Below are positions 18,626-27,251 of a stretch of 64,000 bases of DNA, piece after piece; position 1 is the first letter of the stretch; every line of letters begins with the position of its first letter. The position numbers and the translations under genes are program-made. The DNA comes from Candidatus Avedoeria danica (GTDB lineage Bacteria > Chloroflexota > Anaerolineae > Epilineales > Epilineaceae). The notes below the pieces were generated by a model, which saw nothing but the letters and a program-made list of their open reading frames with translations, had not been told where the DNA came from and did no database searches. The stretch spans positions 368,492-432,491 of the forward strand of contig JADJCV010000003.1 in the NCBI GenBank assembly GCA_016703025.1, read 5' to 3'.

Positions 18626-18830
18626 GAAGCGTCCTTTCATGGTGCGGGTCACGGTGCCGACGCCGCACGGGGTGCCGATTGCATTAACGCCCCACAGTAT
18701 TAACTCCCGAGGTGCCGGTGCCGATACGCACGATCTGCACATGCGGCGCACCCAGACGCGTCGCGCGCCTGTCGCCGACGTGTCGCGATCGCCCTTCGCA
18801 CGGCCCGCCCGAAAGGGTAACCTCCCGCCG

Positions 18831-19427
18831 ATGAACCACCTCCGCGACCTCGCCACGATCGTTCTCGTCAACCTCGCCGCCCTCGGCTTGATCGTCCACC
18901 GCCTGCGTGACCCGCGCGCCACCGCCGTCCGCATCGAGCCGGCGCCCACCGTGACGCCTGCGCCGTCGCCGACGGCCATCGTCGTCACCGTTCATGTGGC
19001 GGGCGCCGTGCGCCGTCCGGCCGTCGTGCGGCTGAGGGAGGGCGCACGCATCGCGGACGCCGTCGCGGCTGCGGGCGGGTTGGCGGACGGCGCGTCGCCG
19101 GCGCTGAACCTGGCCGCCGCGCTGACCGACGGGGCGCAGGTGTACGTCCTGCGCACGGGCGAGGCGGCGCCGGCGGCGGGGGCATCGGCATCGACGGACG
19201 GCGAAATGTCGGGGGCCGCGTCGCCGCCGTCCGGTCCGATCGACATCAACCGCGCGACCGCGGACGAACTCGACGCGCTCCCCGGCGTCGGGCCGGCGCT
19301 GGCGGCGCGGATCGTGGCATGGCGGACGGCGAACGGGCCGTTCACGGCGGTGGAGGATCTGTTGGGCGTGGCGGGGATTGGGGAGAGGACGTTGGAGCGG
19401 TTGCGGGAGGGGGTGGTGGTGCGGTGA
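18831..19427 (+). CDS. comEA: ComEA-like DNA-binding competence protein
   Basis: The 198-aa protein has an N-terminal membrane anchor (LATIVLVNLAALGLIVHRL) and a Pro/Thr spacer. A SLBB-type domain follows (VVTVHVAGAVRRPAVVRL then REGARIADAVAAAGG), and a C-terminal tandem helix-hairpin-helix (DINRATADELDALPGVGPAL, then GVAGIGERTLERL). This is the classic ComEA layout; the protein binds incoming double-stranded DNA outside the membrane. No comEC follows in the window. The ATG at 18831 lacks a good ribosome-binding site but is 7 bases from a TAACCT box with TTCGCA 17 bases further up, compatible with a leaderless start. Confidence 0.88.
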   Translation: MNHLRDLATIVLVNLAALGLIVHRLRDPRATAVRIEPAPTVTPAPSPTAIVVTVHVAGAVRRPAVVRLREGARIADAVAAAGGLADGASPALNLAAALTDGAQVYVLRTGEAAPAAGASASTDGEMSGAASPPSGPIDINRATADELDALPGVGPALAARIVAWRTANGPFTAVEDLLGVAGIGERTLERLREGVVVR

Positions 19428-19456
19428 GTGGGGCGCCTAAGGCCCTCTCCCCCCAA

Positions 19457-19484
19457 CCCCCTCCCCCAATGCTGGGGGAGGGGG
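19457..19484. repeat. C/G-tract inverted repeat downstream of comEA
   Basis: CCCCCTCCCCCA (19457-19468) and TGGGGGAGGGGG (19473-19484) form a perfect 12-bp stem with the loop ATGC. No T-run follows. Similar C-rich/G-rich palindromes are scattered between genes in many Chloroflexota and may be dispersed repeats; it could also end comEA transcription. Confidence 0.5.
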
Positions 19485-19551
19485 AGGATGCTTGGCGGAG
19501 GAGGGCGTTGGGCGGTGCGAACTGACCTTCGGCGGATGCTATGATCCCCCC

Positions 19552-20889
19552 ATGCTTCCCGGCTCCACCCCCGACCCCGCCCTCGTCGCTCGTCTGGCCC
19601 GCCTCGGCGTGCAGCTCGGCGCCGCCGGGATCGTCGCGCCGGTGCGGCCGGCTGACGTCGCGGTCGATGGCAACGGCCACCCGGTATCGTCGTCGACGAC
19701 GACGGTGGCGCGGATCGGATCACCGGCGGTTCTGCCGATCGAGGAGGCCGTGCCCGGCCTGGAGCACGCGACCGAGCACGGCGCGTGCTGGGTCAGCACG
19801 CTGCGCCGCGCCGCGGACGATGCGCACGGCGGCGAGCTGCTCGGCGCGGTGCACGGTGTCGACGCCGCCGCACTGGCCGAGCTGGCCGGCGACGCGCGGC
19901 TGGCCGACCTCGATCTGGCGAACGCCGCGTTCCTGGACACCGAGACGACGGGGCTCATGGGCGGCACGGGCACGTACGCCTTCCTGATCGGCGTCGGCCG
20001 GTTTCACGAGGGCGTGTTCCAGCTGCGCCAGTTCTTCATGCGCCATCCGGCCGAAGAGCGCGCCCAGCTCGAGGCCGTCGCCGAGTGGCTGGACGGCACG
20101 TCGGGTCTCGTCACGTTCAACGGCCGCACGTTCGACGTGCCGCTGTTGCGCACCCGCTTCCGCCTCCACCGCCGCGCCGCGCCCGACGGCCTCGATGCCC
20201 GACCGCACCTCGACCTCCTGCCGATCGCCCGCCGACTGTGGCGCCGTCGCCTGGCGAGCTGCTCGCTCCAGTCGCTCGAGCGCCACATCCTGGACCTGGA
20301 ACGGGCGGACGACGTGCCGGGCTGGCTGATCCCGGAGCGCTACTTCCGCTACCAGCACGACGGCGACGCCCGCCCGCTCGTCGGGATCTTTCACCACAAC
20401 GCCCTCGACATCCTGACGATGGTCAGCCTGGCGACGCGCGTGTCGCGGAGCTGGACCCATCCCGACCACGCCGTCGCCCACGGCGTGGACTGGCTCAGCC
20501 TGGCCCGCGCGTGCGAGGCGGCCGGCGCCGGTCCGCGGGCGCAGGCGGCCTACGAGGCGGCGCTCGTGCGGACGCTGCCGCCGGACCTGCGGGACGAAGC
20601 ATCCATGCGTCTGGCGGACATGCACAAGCGCGCCGGCGATTGGCCTGCGGCGCTGGCGCTGTGGTCGGAGCTGGAATCGACGTCGATGCGGCTCTTCCCG
20701 TACGAGGAACAGGCGAAGTATTGGGAGCACCGCGCATCGCCGCCGGACCTGGACCGGGCGCTGGCGTTGACCGAAGCGGCGGCGGAGCGATTGGCCGCCG
20801 GCGCCCTTCGACCGCGGCGCGGGCGGGGGCGCGCGGCGGCGGACTTGGCGCGACGGGGGGAGCGGTTGAGGCGAAGGGTGGGGCGGTAG
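19552..20889 (+). CDS. MrfB/YprB-type DEDDh exonuclease with TPR-like C-terminus
   Basis: This is a 445-aa protein. The RNase H-like core shows FLDTETTG (D129, E131), VTFNGRTFDVPLL (D195) and HHNALDILTM (H282, D286), i.e. a complete DEDDh set. The region after residue 300 is helical and Ala-rich with TPR-like spacing (ACEAAGAGPRAQAAYEAALV; DMHKRAGDWPAALALWSELE). Domain order and length match Bacillus MrfB (YprB), a metal-dependent exonuclease acting with helicase MrfA in mitomycin-damage excision. Here the mrfA-like gene is at 3,422-6,127 on the other strand. The start at 19552 is chosen because it is the first in-frame ATG with domain similarity. It sits 7 bases from TATGAT and has no ribosome-binding site, suggesting a leaderless message. 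Confidence 0.87.
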   Translation: MLPGSTPDPALVARLARLGVQLGAAGIVAPVRPADVAVDGNGHPVSSSTTTVARIGSPAVLPIEEAVPGLEHATEHGACWVSTLRRAADDAHGGELLGAVHGVDAAALAELAGDARLADLDLANAAFLDTETTGLMGGTGTYAFLIGVGRFHEGVFQLRQFFMRHPAEERAQLEAVAEWLDGTSGLVTFNGRTFDVPLLRTRFRLHRRAAPDGLDARPHLDLLPIARRLWRRRLASCSLQSLERHILDLERADDVPGWLIPERYFRYQHDGDARPLVGIFHHNALDILTMVSLATRVSRSWTHPDHAVAHGVDWLSLARACEAAGAGPRAQAAYEAALVRTLPPDLRDEASMRLADMHKRAGDWPAALALWSELESTSMRLFPYEEQAKYWEHRASPPDLDRALALTEAAAERLAAGALRPRRGRGRAAADLARRGERLRRRVGR

Positions 20890-21090
20890 CCCGTCCGAGT
20901 CATGCACCTGGGACGGCGTGCGTTCGTGACGATGTGGGATGTCGGGGTCATGATGCGACACGCGACCGAATGACCCGGGTGTTGCAGAGGCGATTCGCCA
21001 TTTCGCTGCGCCTGGCCTACCGTGCTCCTCGGTCCCAGTCCCCCCTCGGACCCGTCCCGGCGCCTTTCGCGCACCCCCAAGGAGCCGCTC

Positions 21091-24000
21091 GTGCCGCCCC
21101 CCCGCACCACGTCGCTCCCGGCGTCGTCGTCCCGTCTGATCCCCGTCCGCCCTGCCCTCGCCGTCCTCGCGGCGCTCGCCTTCGCCCTCGCCGCCGGCGC
21201 CCCGTCAGGCGCGCGCAGCGTCACAGCTGCGCCCAGCGACGTGCCCGTCCCATTCGCCGCCGACAACGTCGAGCAGTGGGCCGTCGGCTCAGGGCTCGCC
21301 TACTGGGCCCACAACTGCGTTGCCGACGAGTTCAACCCGTTCGCCGCGCTGATGCGCAAGCCCGTCATCGGCGGACAGCAGCTCACGATCCAGGACATCA
21401 ACGACGGGGCGCGCTGCAGTACTTTCCTGGGACTTCTGTCGGCCGATGACGGGCTGTACTACTACGATGCCAGCCAGCAGCACATCGCACGCATGCCCCT
21501 CGGCGAACCATTCACGCCGGTCCCGGTCCGGTCGCTCGCCGCCGGCCAGGAGCCGAACGCGGGACGGTCGCTCGTCGCCGCCGGCGGCTTCCTGTACTGG
21601 GCCCACGCGGGCAACAAGATCTTCCGCGCGCCGATGGACGGCACCGGCGTCATCGAGACCGTCGCCGACACGACCGCGCTGCCGACGGACCTGATGGTCG
21701 TCGGCAACTACGTCTACTGGACGGAGGCCACGGGCGTCTGGACGATCAACGTCACGTGCGGCGCGCTGCCGTGCAACGGCGACCGCCAGCGGTTCGCGCC
21801 GTTCGGCGCGAACACGCAGGGCCACGGCCTGCTCTACCAATCGCTCGGCGGCGTGCGGGGCAACTACCGTGTCTACTGGGTGGAGCGCGTGGCCAGCGGC
21901 GCGAACAACACGTTCACGATCCGCTTCCGCAGCTGCAACCAGCTCACGATCTGCACGCTGGACGACCCGCTGACGTTCTACGGGGCCACCGTGAACTGGT
22001 CCATCGGCCAGCTCGTCGCGGCCGCCGGCAACGTCTACTGGACCGAGCTCGACAACACGACCGTGACCAACCCGAACGGCGACGTGAAGCGCCGCGCCTA
22101 CAACGCCGCCGCAGGCACGGGTGCCGACACGATCGCGACGGCGCAGGCGAAGGTCGACGGCAAGGTCTTCATCGTCGGCGACCGGCTGTTCTTCGCCCGC
22201 CGCGGCGTCGGCCTCTACACCCTCCCGCTGAACGCGGCGCCGATCGTCCGCGATCTGAAGGCGGACGGCCTCGAGGTGACGCAGGGCATCCAGGACCTCG
22301 GCAACGGCGTGCCGCTCGTCGCCAAGAAGGCGACGTACGTCCGCGCGTACGGTATGCAGCTGTCGGGTCCGAGCACTTCCAACGTCGAAGCGCGGCTCGT
22401 CGGCAGCAAGGGCGGCGCGCCGCTGCCCGGATCGCCCCTCCAGCCGATGAACGGCGTCCGGGCGCTGGCCACGGGCGGCAGCTACGATCGCGCCCGATCG
22501 AACGACGGCTGGATCTTCCTGCTGCCGGCCAACTGGATCACCCAGGGTTCGGTCAACCTGACGTTCGAGGTGGATGGGCGCCGGATCCACTCCGACCCCG
22601 ACCGCGCGAACAACGAGGCGTCCGCGACCGTCGTGTTCCGCGACGTGCCGCCGGTGTGCGTGATGACGGTGCCGGTTCGAACGAACACCGCGCTGCCCAA
22701 GACGACCGACCCCAACTTCGGGACGATGGTCGACCACTTCCACCGCCGCTGGCCGATCCCCGACGTCTGGGTGTACCGCGACACGAGCGCGGTCGAGGAG
22801 CTCGAGGTGTGCTGGTACGGGCCGGTGCCGTACCCGTGCCACGGACCGTACGAGCTCGACGACGGCTGGGGCCTCACGAACGGCATCCCCGACCGCGACA
22901 AGGTGATCGTCTCGCTCTGGGCCCGGGCGCTGCTGTCGTTCAACCCGGACGCCTGCGACAACATCGGCGCGCCCGTCCACTTCATGGGCATGGTCCATCC
23001 GGATGCGGAGAACGGTGGCTCGTCCGGCTACGCCAGCACGGTGAGCAACCAGTCCTGGGTCCAGCTGCCGGCGCACGCCCCGCTCGGCCCCAACTGGGAT
23101 GCGCTGCGCGAGGGCAGCACGATGGCCCAGGAGCTGGCCCACAACCACGGCCGCAAGCACATCAACTGCGGCAACCCGGACGATGTGGACAACAACTACA
23201 AGTACCCGCCGTGCCAGATCGGCAACGTCGGCCCGGCCAGCCACTACGGCTTCGACACGCGCACGCGGACCCCGATCCGTCCGGATCAGACGGCCGACTT
23301 CATGACGTACGCCGACCGCAGCTGGGTGAGCGATTACACCTGGCGCGCGCTGATCGGCGAGCTCGGGCCGGTGTTCGAGGCCGCGCTGTCGCGCCTGTCG
23401 CGCCCGTCGCCCCTATCGCCTCTGTCGCCCCTGTCGCCCCTGTCGCCCCTGTCGCGACTGTCGCGACTGTCACCCCTGTCGCCTTCGTCACCCCTGGCGC
23501 CTTTGGCGGATCCGGCGACGACGGCGCAGGCCCCCGGCGCCCAGAACGTGTTCGTCACCGGCGTCGTCGACACGGCGAACATCCGCGGCAAGATCACGAC
23601 GATGCTCATGCTGCCGACCGACTCGATGCCGCTGGCCACACGCCTGAACATCGGCCGGCAGGCGACCGGCGTCGGCCCGATCGGATCGATCGGCATGAAC
23701 GGCGCACTCGGCACGAACGGCGCCGGCAGCGCGTCCCAGGCGCCGGCGTTTCGGCTGCGCTTCCTGGACGCCGCCGGCACGGTGCTCGTCGATCGGCTGC
23801 TGGCGCTGAACCCGCTGGACGACCACTCCCCCGACGGCGCCTCGGCCCTGTTCGCGGATCAGTTCGCCAGGCCATCCGCCCTGGTGGCCGCCGTCCAGCT
23901 CTGGTCCGGCACGACGCTGCTGGACACCATCGCGCCCAGCGCCGCTGCGCCGATCGTGTCGCTGACGAAGCCGTCCGCCGGCGTGGTCATCACGGGCAAT

Positions 24001-25920
24001 CTGACGATCGAATGGACAGCCCTCGACCCGGACGCGAACGATCGCCTGCGCTTCACGGTGCAGTACAGCCCCGACGGCGGCGCCCGCTGGCAGACGCTGG
24101 CCGTCGACGTGCCGCCGCTGCGGTCGGCGACCGGCGTCGGCAGCGACGTCGAGGGCCGTCTCGAGCTGGCCGATCTTGGCACGTTGCCCGGCAGCAGCGG
24201 CCCGAACGCGGGCATGGTCCGTGTCCTGGCCAGCGACGGCTACAACACCGGATTCGCGACATCGCCGGGATTCACGGTGTCCAACCGCCCGCCAGGGGTC
24301 GTCATCAGCGCGCCGGAAGCCGGACAGGTGCTGGCGGCGGGCGTGGACGTGGTGCTGATCGGCAGCGGCCTGGACGCCGAGGACGGCGGCCTGTCCGATG
24401 CTGCGCTGAGCTGGCGCGTGGACGGGCGATCGGTCGGCGACGGCCGCGCCATCGCCGTGGCCGGGCTGGCGCCGGGCGCCCGCGTGGCCACGCTCTCCGG
24501 CGACGACGCGAGCGGTCACACCGGCACCGCCGACGCCGCGTTCACCATCGCGCCGCTGGTCGTGCCGCTCGGATCGCCCGTCGGCGCGCGACCGGCGCTG
24601 GACGGCATGTGCGACGACACGGTGTACGCCGGCGGTGCCAGCCTCCAGCTGGCGCCCTATGCCGACGGCAGCCGCGGCGCCGTCCGCGTGCTGCGCTCCG
24701 ACGATCACCTCTGGGCGTGCTTCCACGGCCTCGTGCGCGGCGCCGGCGATGTCGGCTCCCAGGTGGAAGTGCTTCTTGACGCGAACCACAGCCGGGATGC
24801 GCAGGCGCAGGCCACGGACTTCCTGTTCGCCGTGGCCGAGGACGGCAGCGTGCTCAGCCGGGTGGGCGACGGGTCGGGCGGCTTCGCGTCGCCCGGTCCG
24901 AGCGGCGTCGCGGCGCAGCTGGGCGAGTCGCCGACGGGTTGGACGGTGGAAGTCCGTCTCGACAAGGCGCGCTTCGGCGGTTGGGACCACCTGGCAGGGC
25001 TCGCGTTCGGCCACGCCGTCGCCGCGCCCGTCGGCAGCCCCGGCGGTCAGCACCGCTGGCCCCAGACCGCCGAGCGCAGCCAGCCGTCCACTTGGGCGAC
25101 GACGAGCCTCGGCGACCTGCCCGCGATCCACTGGCTGACCCCGACGGCGGCGACCGCCGGCGGTGCGCCGTTCGCGCTCGGCGTCGCAGGCACGGGCTTC
25201 ATCAGCGGCACCTTGGTCCTCTGGAACGGCGCCCCGTTGGCGACGACGTTCGGCGGCACCGGCCATCTGACGGCGACGGTGACGGCCGCCCAGCTCATGA
25301 CTGCCGGCATCGTACAGGTGACGGCGCGTGTGCCGGCGCCGGGAACGACGGTGTCCAACGCGGTGCCGTTCCTGGTCAACTCGCTGCTGCCCGTCGTCAC
25401 CCGCCTCGCCCCGACGAGCGTCGCGGCCGGCTCCGGGACGTTCACGCTCGCGGTCCACGGCACGGACTTCGCGTCGGACGCCCAAGTACTCTGGGACGGC
25501 GTGCCGCTGGCCACGCTGCGGCTGAGCGGCACCGAGCTGAGCGTGCCCGTGCAGGCGTCGCTGATCGTCGACGGGCGGACGGTGGGGATCGCGGTGCGGA
25601 ACCAGTCGCCGGTGGCGCGGGTGTCGAACGCGGTGCCGCTCGAAGTCGTGCCGCCGACGGCGGGGGCGCCGACGGCAACGGGGGTGGCTTCGGCGACGGC
25701 GGCAGCGTCGGTGACGCCGATGGCGACGGAGACGGCAACGGCGGTGGCGACGGGGACGGCAACGTCGGCGGCGACGGGGACCGCGGAGGCCACGGCAACG
25801 GCTTTGGATACGCCAATTGCGTCGACGACGCCGGCTCCGACGGGGACGGCTCGGGCGACGGGGACGGCGGGTGGGGGCGGCGGGAAGGCGTATCTGCCGT
25901 GGTCGAATCGGATGCGCTGA
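21091..25920 (+). CDS. Giant secreted protein with metzincin-like motif, Ig-like, CBM9-like and IPT/TIG domains
   Basis: The GTG at 21091 has AAGGAG at ideal spacing; 1,609 aa. A signal peptide (RPALAVLAALAFALAAGAPS) is followed by a propeller-like region (to about 390) with repeated YWTE/YWAH strands. A beta domain (KADGLEVTQGIQDLGNGVPL) leads to a protease-like region with QELAHNHGRKH (residues 680-690) and a Met-turn DFMTYA (M738), spaced as in metzincins. The first zinc ligand is Gln680 instead of His, by a single-base difference (CAG versus CAC). Next come a (LSP)n tract, two Ig-like domains, a CBM9-like domain (PALDGMCDDTVYAGGA), and two IPT/TIG domains (WLTPTAATAGGAPFALGV; RLAPTSVAAGSGTFTLAV). 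A Thr/Ala linker and the terminal AYLPWSN complete it. It is exported; whether it is proteolytically active is doubtful. Confidence 0.88.
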   Translation: MPPPRTTSLPASSSRLIPVRPALAVLAALAFALAAGAPSGARSVTAAPSDVPVPFAADNVEQWAVGSGLAYWAHNCVADEFNPFAALMRKPVIGGQQLTIQDINDGARCSTFLGLLSADDGLYYYDASQQHIARMPLGEPFTPVPVRSLAAGQEPNAGRSLVAAGGFLYWAHAGNKIFRAPMDGTGVIETVADTTALPTDLMVVGNYVYWTEATGVWTINVTCGALPCNGDRQRFAPFGANTQGHGLLYQSLGGVRGNYRVYWVERVASGANNTFTIRFRSCNQLTICTLDDPLTFYGATVNWSIGQLVAAAGNVYWTELDNTTVTNPNGDVKRRAYNAAAGTGADTIATAQAKVDGKVFIVGDRLFFARRGVGLYTLPLNAAPIVRDLKADGLEVTQGIQDLGNGVPLVAKKATYVRAYGMQLSGPSTSNVEARLVGSKGGAPLPGSPLQPMNGVRALATGGSYDRARSNDGWIFLLPANWITQGSVNLTFEVDGRRIHSDPDRANNEASATVVFRDVPPVCVMTVPVRTNTALPKTTDPNFGTMVDHFHRRWPIPDVWVYRDTSAVEELEVCWYGPVPYPCHGPYELDDGWGLTNGIPDRDKVIVSLWARALLSFNPDACDNIGAPVHFMGMVHPDAENGGSSGYASTVSNQSWVQLPAHAPLGPNWDALREGSTMAQELAHNHGRKHINCGNPDDVDNNYKYPPCQIGNVGPASHYGFDTRTRTPIRPDQTADFMTYADRSWVSDYTWRALIGELGPVFEAALSRLSRPSPLSPLSPLSPLSPLSRLSRLSPLSPSSPLAPLADPATTAQAPGAQNVFVTGVVDTANIRGKITTMLMLPTDSMPLATRLNIGRQATGVGPIGSIGMNGALGTNGAGSASQAPAFRLRFLDAAGTVLVDRLLALNPLDDHSPDGASALFADQFARPSALVAAVQLWSGTTLLDTIAPSAAAPIVSLTKPSAGVVITGNLTIEWTALDPDANDRLRFTVQYSPDGGARWQTLAVDVPPLRSATGVGSDVEGRLELADLGTLPGSSGPNAGMVRVLASDGYNTGFATSPGFTVSNRPPGVVISAPEAGQVLAAGVDVVLIGSGLDAEDGGLSDAALSWRVDGRSVGDGRAIAVAGLAPGARVATLSGDDASGHTGTADAAFTIAPLVVPLGSPVGARPALDGMCDDTVYAGGASLQLAPYADGSRGAVRVLRSDDHLWACFHGLVRGAGDVGSQVEVLLDANHSRDAQAQATDFLFAVAEDGSVLSRVGDGSGGFASPGPSGVAAQLGESPTGWTVEVRLDKARFGGWDHLAGLAFGHAVAAPVGSPGGQHRWPQTAERSQPSTWATTSLGDLPAIHWLTPTAATAGGAPFALGVAGTGFISGTLVLWNGAPLATTFGGTGHLTATVTAAQLMTAGIVQVTARVPAPGTTVSNAVPFLVNSLLPVVTRLAPTSVAAGSGTFTLAVHGTDFASDAQVLWDGVPLATLRLSGTELSVPVQASLIVDGRTVGIAVRNQSPVARVSNAVPLEVVPPTAGAPTATGVASATAAASVTPMATETATAVATGTATSAATGTAEATATALDTPIASTTPAPTGTARATGTAGGGGGKAYLPWSNRMR
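23386..23511 (+). repeat. 14 tandem 9-bp units encoding (Leu-Ser-Pro/Arg)n
   Basis: In-frame units of the type CTGTCGCCC, with variants ending CGC or CGA, encode LSR-LSR-PSP-LSP and so on. The tract is directly after the protease-like domain of the 21,091-25,920 gene. It probably forms an extended hinge. The middle units (CTGTCGCCC three times) are identical, indicating recent slippage. Confidence 0.85.
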
Positions 25921-25938
25921 TCGTCGGATTGGGGCGGC

Positions 25939-26075
25939 GGCGTGCTCCCAGATCGAAGCATCACTGCGGCCGCCAAGCCGGATCTGATCTCGCCCACGTG
26001 TGAGCAACCGGGCAACTCCGCAGCCAGCCTCGAAGGCAGCTTGCGGCTGAGGTTCTCGTCGAAGAGAAGCTTCAC
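25939..26075 (-). pseudogene. Remnant of a DUF5615 (PIN-like) small gene
   Basis: From the GTG at 26075 the frame reads KLLFDENLSRKLPSRLAAEL then PGCSHVGEI, the exact opening of DUF5615 proteins (PIN-like, often the toxin-like partner of DUF433). After GEI the similarity moves to another frame (RLGGRSDASIWEHA), matching the family's D-A-x-IWE motif, and then stops. So the gene has a frameshift and is cut off after about 45 codons by the tail of the adjacent giant gene. No DUF433 partner is visible. Confidence 0.65.
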
Positions 26076-26306
26076 GCCGCCGCGAACGCCGCGGCGGCGC
26101 CAGACGTGTTGACGGGCTCATGCCGACCGGCCTATCATGCGCATCATCCTCCCCAGCCGATCTTATCTGGGATCCCGGCACGGTATTGGGCGGATCTGCC
26201 TACCAACGAGGAGTGCAGCAATCGGGCCGCCGCGCAGGTACTAGTAACATGCTCCGCGCTGTCGATAGGTGGGGTGGCCACGGCGTTGTGGGTAGTTAGG
26301 GCGCAA

Positions 26307-26816
26307 ATGAAGGTTCGCGCAGCACGTGTAGCAGACGCCGACGCAGTCGATCAGATTCGCGTTGCTGCGTGGCGCGCGGCATACCGCAAGTTCATGCCTT
26401 CCGAGTTCCTCGCTTCCCTGGATCCCGGGCAGAACCTGGAAGGCCTCAGAGCCGCGATAAGTGCGACTGAGCCACCTTTCCAGACGCAAGTCGCCGAAGA
26501 TCGAGGCACTGTTGTCGCATACGTCATGTTCGGCGCGCCGCGCTACAAAGCTCGGCCCGGAACTCTTGAGTTGTGGGCGCTGAACATCAAACCCGACTGC
26601 TGGCGCCAAGGCATTGGCCGCGTTCTGGTCCAAGAGGTCTTGGCCGCGGCACGCAGCGCTGCGCTCACACGCGTCGAACTGTGGTGTATCTCGGGCAACG
26701 TCCCCGCGGTTTCCCTATACGAGTCAGCGGGCTTCGTTCTCACAGGTGAAAGCCGCACCACCTCCGGCCTTACCGGTTATCCCTTGCACGAGGTCGCCTA
26801 TGAAATTACGCCCTAA
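26307..26816 (+). CDS. GNAT-family N-acetyltransferase on an integron-cassette-like unit
   Basis: The 169-aa protein has the GNAT pattern MKVRAARVADADAVDQIRVA at the start. The acetyl-CoA-binding loop IKPDCWRQGIGRVLVQE (motif A, QGIGRxL) and motif B CISGNVPAVSLYESAGFVLT follow. It would move an acetyl group from acetyl-CoA to an unknown amine. The ATG at 26307 is the first start fitting the fold; GTTAGGGC lies 6-12 bases upstream, resembling the half-site left by an integrated cassette. The TAA stop is inside the attC-like site at 26811, as in integron gene cassettes. The surrounding sequence is visibly less GC-rich than neighbouring genes, supporting transfer. Confidence 0.85.
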   Translation: MKVRAARVADADAVDQIRVAAWRAAYRKFMPSEFLASLDPGQNLEGLRAAISATEPPFQTQVAEDRGTVVAYVMFGAPRYKARPGTLELWALNIKPDCWRQGIGRVLVQEVLAAARSAALTRVELWCISGNVPAVSLYESAGFVLTGESRTTSGLTGYPLHEVAYEITP

Positions 26817-26868
26817 CCCCGCGTTCCAGCGGACCGCCGTCGGCGGCCGCTGATCGCGAACGTTAGTC
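26811..26868 (+). repeat. attC-like (59-base-element-like) recombination site
   Basis: The site starts with CCCTAAC (26811-26817, containing the GNAT stop) and ends with GTTAGTC (26862-26868), one mismatch each from RYYYAAC/GTTRRRY. Inside are imperfect complementary arms GCGTTCCAGCGG and CCGCTGATCGCGAACG around a CCGCC-GTC-GGCGG hairpin. Length, placement on the stop codon and arm layout fit an integron attC. No integrase gene is in the window. Confidence 0.65.
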
Positions 26869-26896
26869 TGCAGAAATACGCGAAAGGTGATATGAG

Positions 26897-27155
26897 ATGG
26901 CAACCGTACCAGCGAAGATCGCACCCCGGCTCATCGCCGGCATCAAGAAGCTCCAGCCCATTCTTACGTCCGCCAAGTCAAGAGACGTGAATGAGTCCGA
27001 TACCGTCATGATCGTGACAGATCTATTTGCAGGAAGTTCTGAAGCGTGACACGGTCGACGGAGACGAAGCTGAAGCTGCGCGAAAGCTTGTTGCTAAGTC
27101 GTTGAGCAAGCCAATGCGAGCAACCCGCACCGATACGACCCTCGCGAATGAATAG
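26897..27155 (+). pseudogene. Internally deleted HSDR_N-like (type I restriction R-subunit N-domain-like) gene
   Basis: The ATG at 26897 has a good AGGTGA site and opens a 50-codon frame to 27049. It starts MATVPAKIAPRLIAGIKKLQ and continues PILTSAKSRDVNESDTVMIV-TDLFA. That closely follows the opening of stand-alone proteins with a type I restriction HSDR_N-type nuclease domain. Instead of the expected domain core, it ends after five more codons. A second frame then reads LQEVLKRDTVDGDEAEAARK to a TAG at 27153-27155. Its charge pattern looks like the C-terminal tail of the same family. The simplest reading is loss of the middle of the gene. It directly follows the attC-like site, as a second cassette would. 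Confidence 0.55.
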
Positions 27156-27251
27156 GGGGTTGCCTTCCGATTCAGGTGCAGGCTAGCACCCGTTGCGCCC
27201 TGACGCCGCCGCTGGGGTTGTTCGCAACGCTCGATACCTGTCCTACGCCAA

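Noticed and set aside
16013..18703. 896-codon plus-strand frame
   Set aside because: Antisense shadow of the double-VWA gene, rich in Arg/His/Val, with no start signal or domain.
26198..26301. A second, complete attC upstream of the GNAT gene
   Set aside because: Only the right half-site (GTTAGGG) is convincing; the candidate left half (GCCTACCAAC) does not fit the consensus and the arms do not pair well.
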